Part shown: positions 4,406-5,609 of the stretch, piece by piece
Layout of the letters: the number at the start of each line of letters is the position of its first letter
Numbering within the stretch: the first letter of the stretch is position 1
Source: Bacteroidota bacterium
Lineage (GTDB): Bacteria > Bacteroidota > Bacteroidia > AKYH767-A > JABDAW01
Direction of reading: 5' to 3'
DNA: 5,609 bases
Assembly: GCA_023251595.1 (NCBI GenBank)
Contig: JAHEYM010000290.1
Span: 1 to 5,609 of the forward strand
Program-made: the position numbers and the translations under genes
The notes under the pieces: model-generated
Told to the model about the DNA's origin: nothing
What the model saw: the letters and a program-made list of their open reading frames with translations, nothing else
The model's database searches: none

Positions 4406-5609
4406 TTGACACTTCACGAGCATTCTCTTTTTTCTGCAGGAATAAAATTCTGCAGGAAAGGAATATTCCTGACTGTCTTTCTTGTTACTTTTTTAGCCGA
4501 AAATGTTTTTCCCCAACTTGATGGTCCAATAACCGGCGACCGCTGGATGGTGTATTTTACCGATAAAAACGGCGAAACTTTTAATCCTTATACATACTTT
4601 GATCCTGAGGCAATTTGCAGAAGAGAAGAAGCTGGATTACCGCTTTTCGACTCAACCGATTTTCCCGTTCGCAAAGATTACCTTCAGTCAGTAGATCATC
4701 TTTGTTTACAAACCCTACAGATCAGTAGATGGTTCAATGCGGTGGCGGTAGAAGCTTCATCCGGGATGATAGATGATATAAAAAAATTATCCTTTGTGAA
4801 GGATGTGGAGGAACTACATTCATCTTCTTTTCTTGCTTCGACTTCCGGATCTTTGGGGGAGAAGGCTAAATTAGTTCTCAATAAATCATCTCTCGATCTA
4901 CTCAAATTTCAGACACGCAGAATGCAGGGAAATCTTTTTGCCGAAAAGGGATTCGATGGAGAAGGAATTCGGATCGCGATTTTGGATGCCGGATTTCCAG
5001 GGGTGGACACTCGTCCTGAATTCGCTCATATCCGAAAAGAAAATAGAATTATCAGTACATGGAATTTTGTAAGCGGAGATTCTAACGTTTATCGTAACAA
5101 CACGCATGGAACGGAAGTGCTTTCCTGTATTGCCGGAATTGCAGATAGTATTCCGATCGGTGTAGCAACAGGCGCTGAGTTCTTACTGGCAAGAACAGAA
5201 AATGTTTTAAGTGAACCCTATGCTGAAGAACAGAATTGGTTAGCAGCGGTTGAGTGGGCAGATAAACATGGAGCAAGAATTATTAATACTTCCCTGGGCT
5301 ATACAATTGAACGGTATTTTAATTCCGATATGACAGGTCAAAAAAGTCTGATTTCCAGGGCAGCTAATATTGCGGCAGGAAAAGGAATTCTAGTGGTTGT
5401 TTCTGCAGGAAATGATGGTGATGGCGATTGGCGGATTATCGCCACACCTGCCGATGCCGACTCCGCTCTCGCTGTGGGTGGCACCGATCCATATACAGAT
5501 ATGCATATAGATTTTTCTTCTTATGGTCCTTCTGCCGATAAACGAATTAAACCGAATGTTTCCAATCTTGGTGAAGTGATTGCTGCTTCCAAATCGGGAC
5601 TTTCGAGAG
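4406..5609 (+). CDS. Secreted subtilisin-like S8 serine peptidase, 3' truncated by the window
   Basis: An open frame runs from 4370 to the right edge without a stop and encodes the N-terminal ~400 residues of a subtilase. Numbering from TTG 4406, there is a signal peptide with basic CRK followed by GIFLTVFLVTFLA (19-31). A propeptide-like stretch follows, with SRWFNAVAVEASSGMIDDIK (starting near 4709) similar to inhibitor-I9 prodomains. The peptidase domain then shows the catalytic Asp in ILDAGFPG (D194, codon 4985-4987), the catalytic His in NNTHGTEV (H234, codon 5105-5107) and the oxyanion Asn in VSAGNDG (N336, codon 5411-5413). The nucleophile GTS motif must lie beyond 5609. FSSYGPSADKRIKPNV near the end is typical of Bacteroidota secreted subtilases, many of which end in a type IX sorting domain that cannot be seen here. 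No ATG exists before the signal peptide. TTG 4406 is my choice; TTG 4379, which overlaps the upstream TGA, is the alternative. The first in-frame ATG (4547) would lose the signal peptide. Confidence 0.88.
   Translation, partial: MTLHEHSLFSAGIKFCRKGIFLTVFLVTFLAENVFPQLDGPITGDRWMVYFTDKNGETFNPYTYFDPEAICRREEAGLPLFDSTDFPVRKDYLQSVDHLCLQTLQISRWFNAVAVEASSGMIDDIKKLSFVKDVEELHSSSFLASTSGSLGEKAKLVLNKSSLDLLKFQTRRMQGNLFAEKGFDGEGIRIAILDAGFPGVDTRPEFAHIRKENRIISTWNFVSGDSNVYRNNTHGTEVLSCIAGIADSIPIGVATGAEFLLARTENVLSEPYAEEQNWLAAVEWADKHGARIINTSLGYTIERYFNSDMTGQKSLISRAANIAAGKGILVVVSAGNDGDGDWRIIATPADADSALAVGGTDPYTDMHIDFSSYGPSADKRIKPNVSNLGEVIAASKSGLSR
4432..4470 (+). repeat. 11-bp direct repeat followed by a 12-bp palindrome
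   Basis: TTCTGCAGGAA occurs at 4432-4442 and again at 4448-4458, 16 bases apart, and each copy contains the palindrome CTGCAG. The second copy runs straight into the perfect 12-base palindrome AGGAATATTCCT (4459-4470). The array overlaps the n-region of the protease signal peptide and could be an operator or simply a local duplication. The 16-base period is not a multiple of three, so it does not encode a peptide repeat. Confidence 0.6.

Noticed and set aside
4406..4434. TTGACA at 4406-4411 as a sigma-70 -35 box for the protease gene
   Set aside because: Seventeen bases downstream reads TTTTTC, not a -10 box, and the phylum uses a different promoter consensus. No TTTG/TAnnTTTG pair was found there either.
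1..5609. CRISPR array, tRNA/rRNA, transposase, phage or defence system
   Set aside because: I saw no regularly spaced repeats, cloverleaf or rRNA sequence, recombinase motifs or known defence domains. Gene content is ordinary and the novelty lies in small elements.

Overview
The window is low-GC bacterial DNA that looks like a member of the Bacteroidota, possibly an uncultured one. Three things point there. The intergenic regions carry TAnnTTTG-type promoter boxes and almost no spaced Shine-Dalgarno sequences. There is a DUF3127 protein, a family I know mainly from this phylum. The truncated gene at the right end encodes a secreted subtilisin-like protease of the kind that often carries a type IX secretion tail in these bacteria. 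Class or genus cannot be read from the sequence.

Layout: a RidA/YjgF-family deaminase gene (37-450) lies on the minus strand. It is separated by a 174-base divergent promoter region (451-624) from a plus-strand series: a Uup-type ABC-F ATPase (625-2493), a GltP/DctA-type dicarboxylate or amino-acid:cation symporter (2540-3892), a 119-residue DUF3127 protein (4023-4382) and the first ~400 codons of a secreted S8 peptidase (from about 4406, running off the right edge). The first 36 bases hold no gene I can support. No gap without a gene exceeds 300 bases.

The plus-strand genes do not form an obvious single pathway. Translation or ribosome maintenance (ABC-F), solute uptake (symporter), a probable OB-fold protein (DUF3127) and an exported protease seem to be ordinary housekeeping neighbours. 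The short gap between the ABC-F and symporter genes suggests co-transcription. The DUF3127 gene has its own well-matched promoter.

The most unusual material is at small scale. The symporter gene is flanked by two C/G-rich hairpin repeats in opposite orientation, and the downstream copy contains six consecutive G-tracts able to form a G-quadruplex just upstream of the DUF3127 promoter. The DUF3127 protein ends in a tail very like the SSB C-terminal tip. The protease gene lacks any ATG before its signal peptide, and an 11-base direct repeat plus a 12-base palindrome sit there instead. I found no CRISPR array, RNA gene, transposase or clear new multi-gene system.
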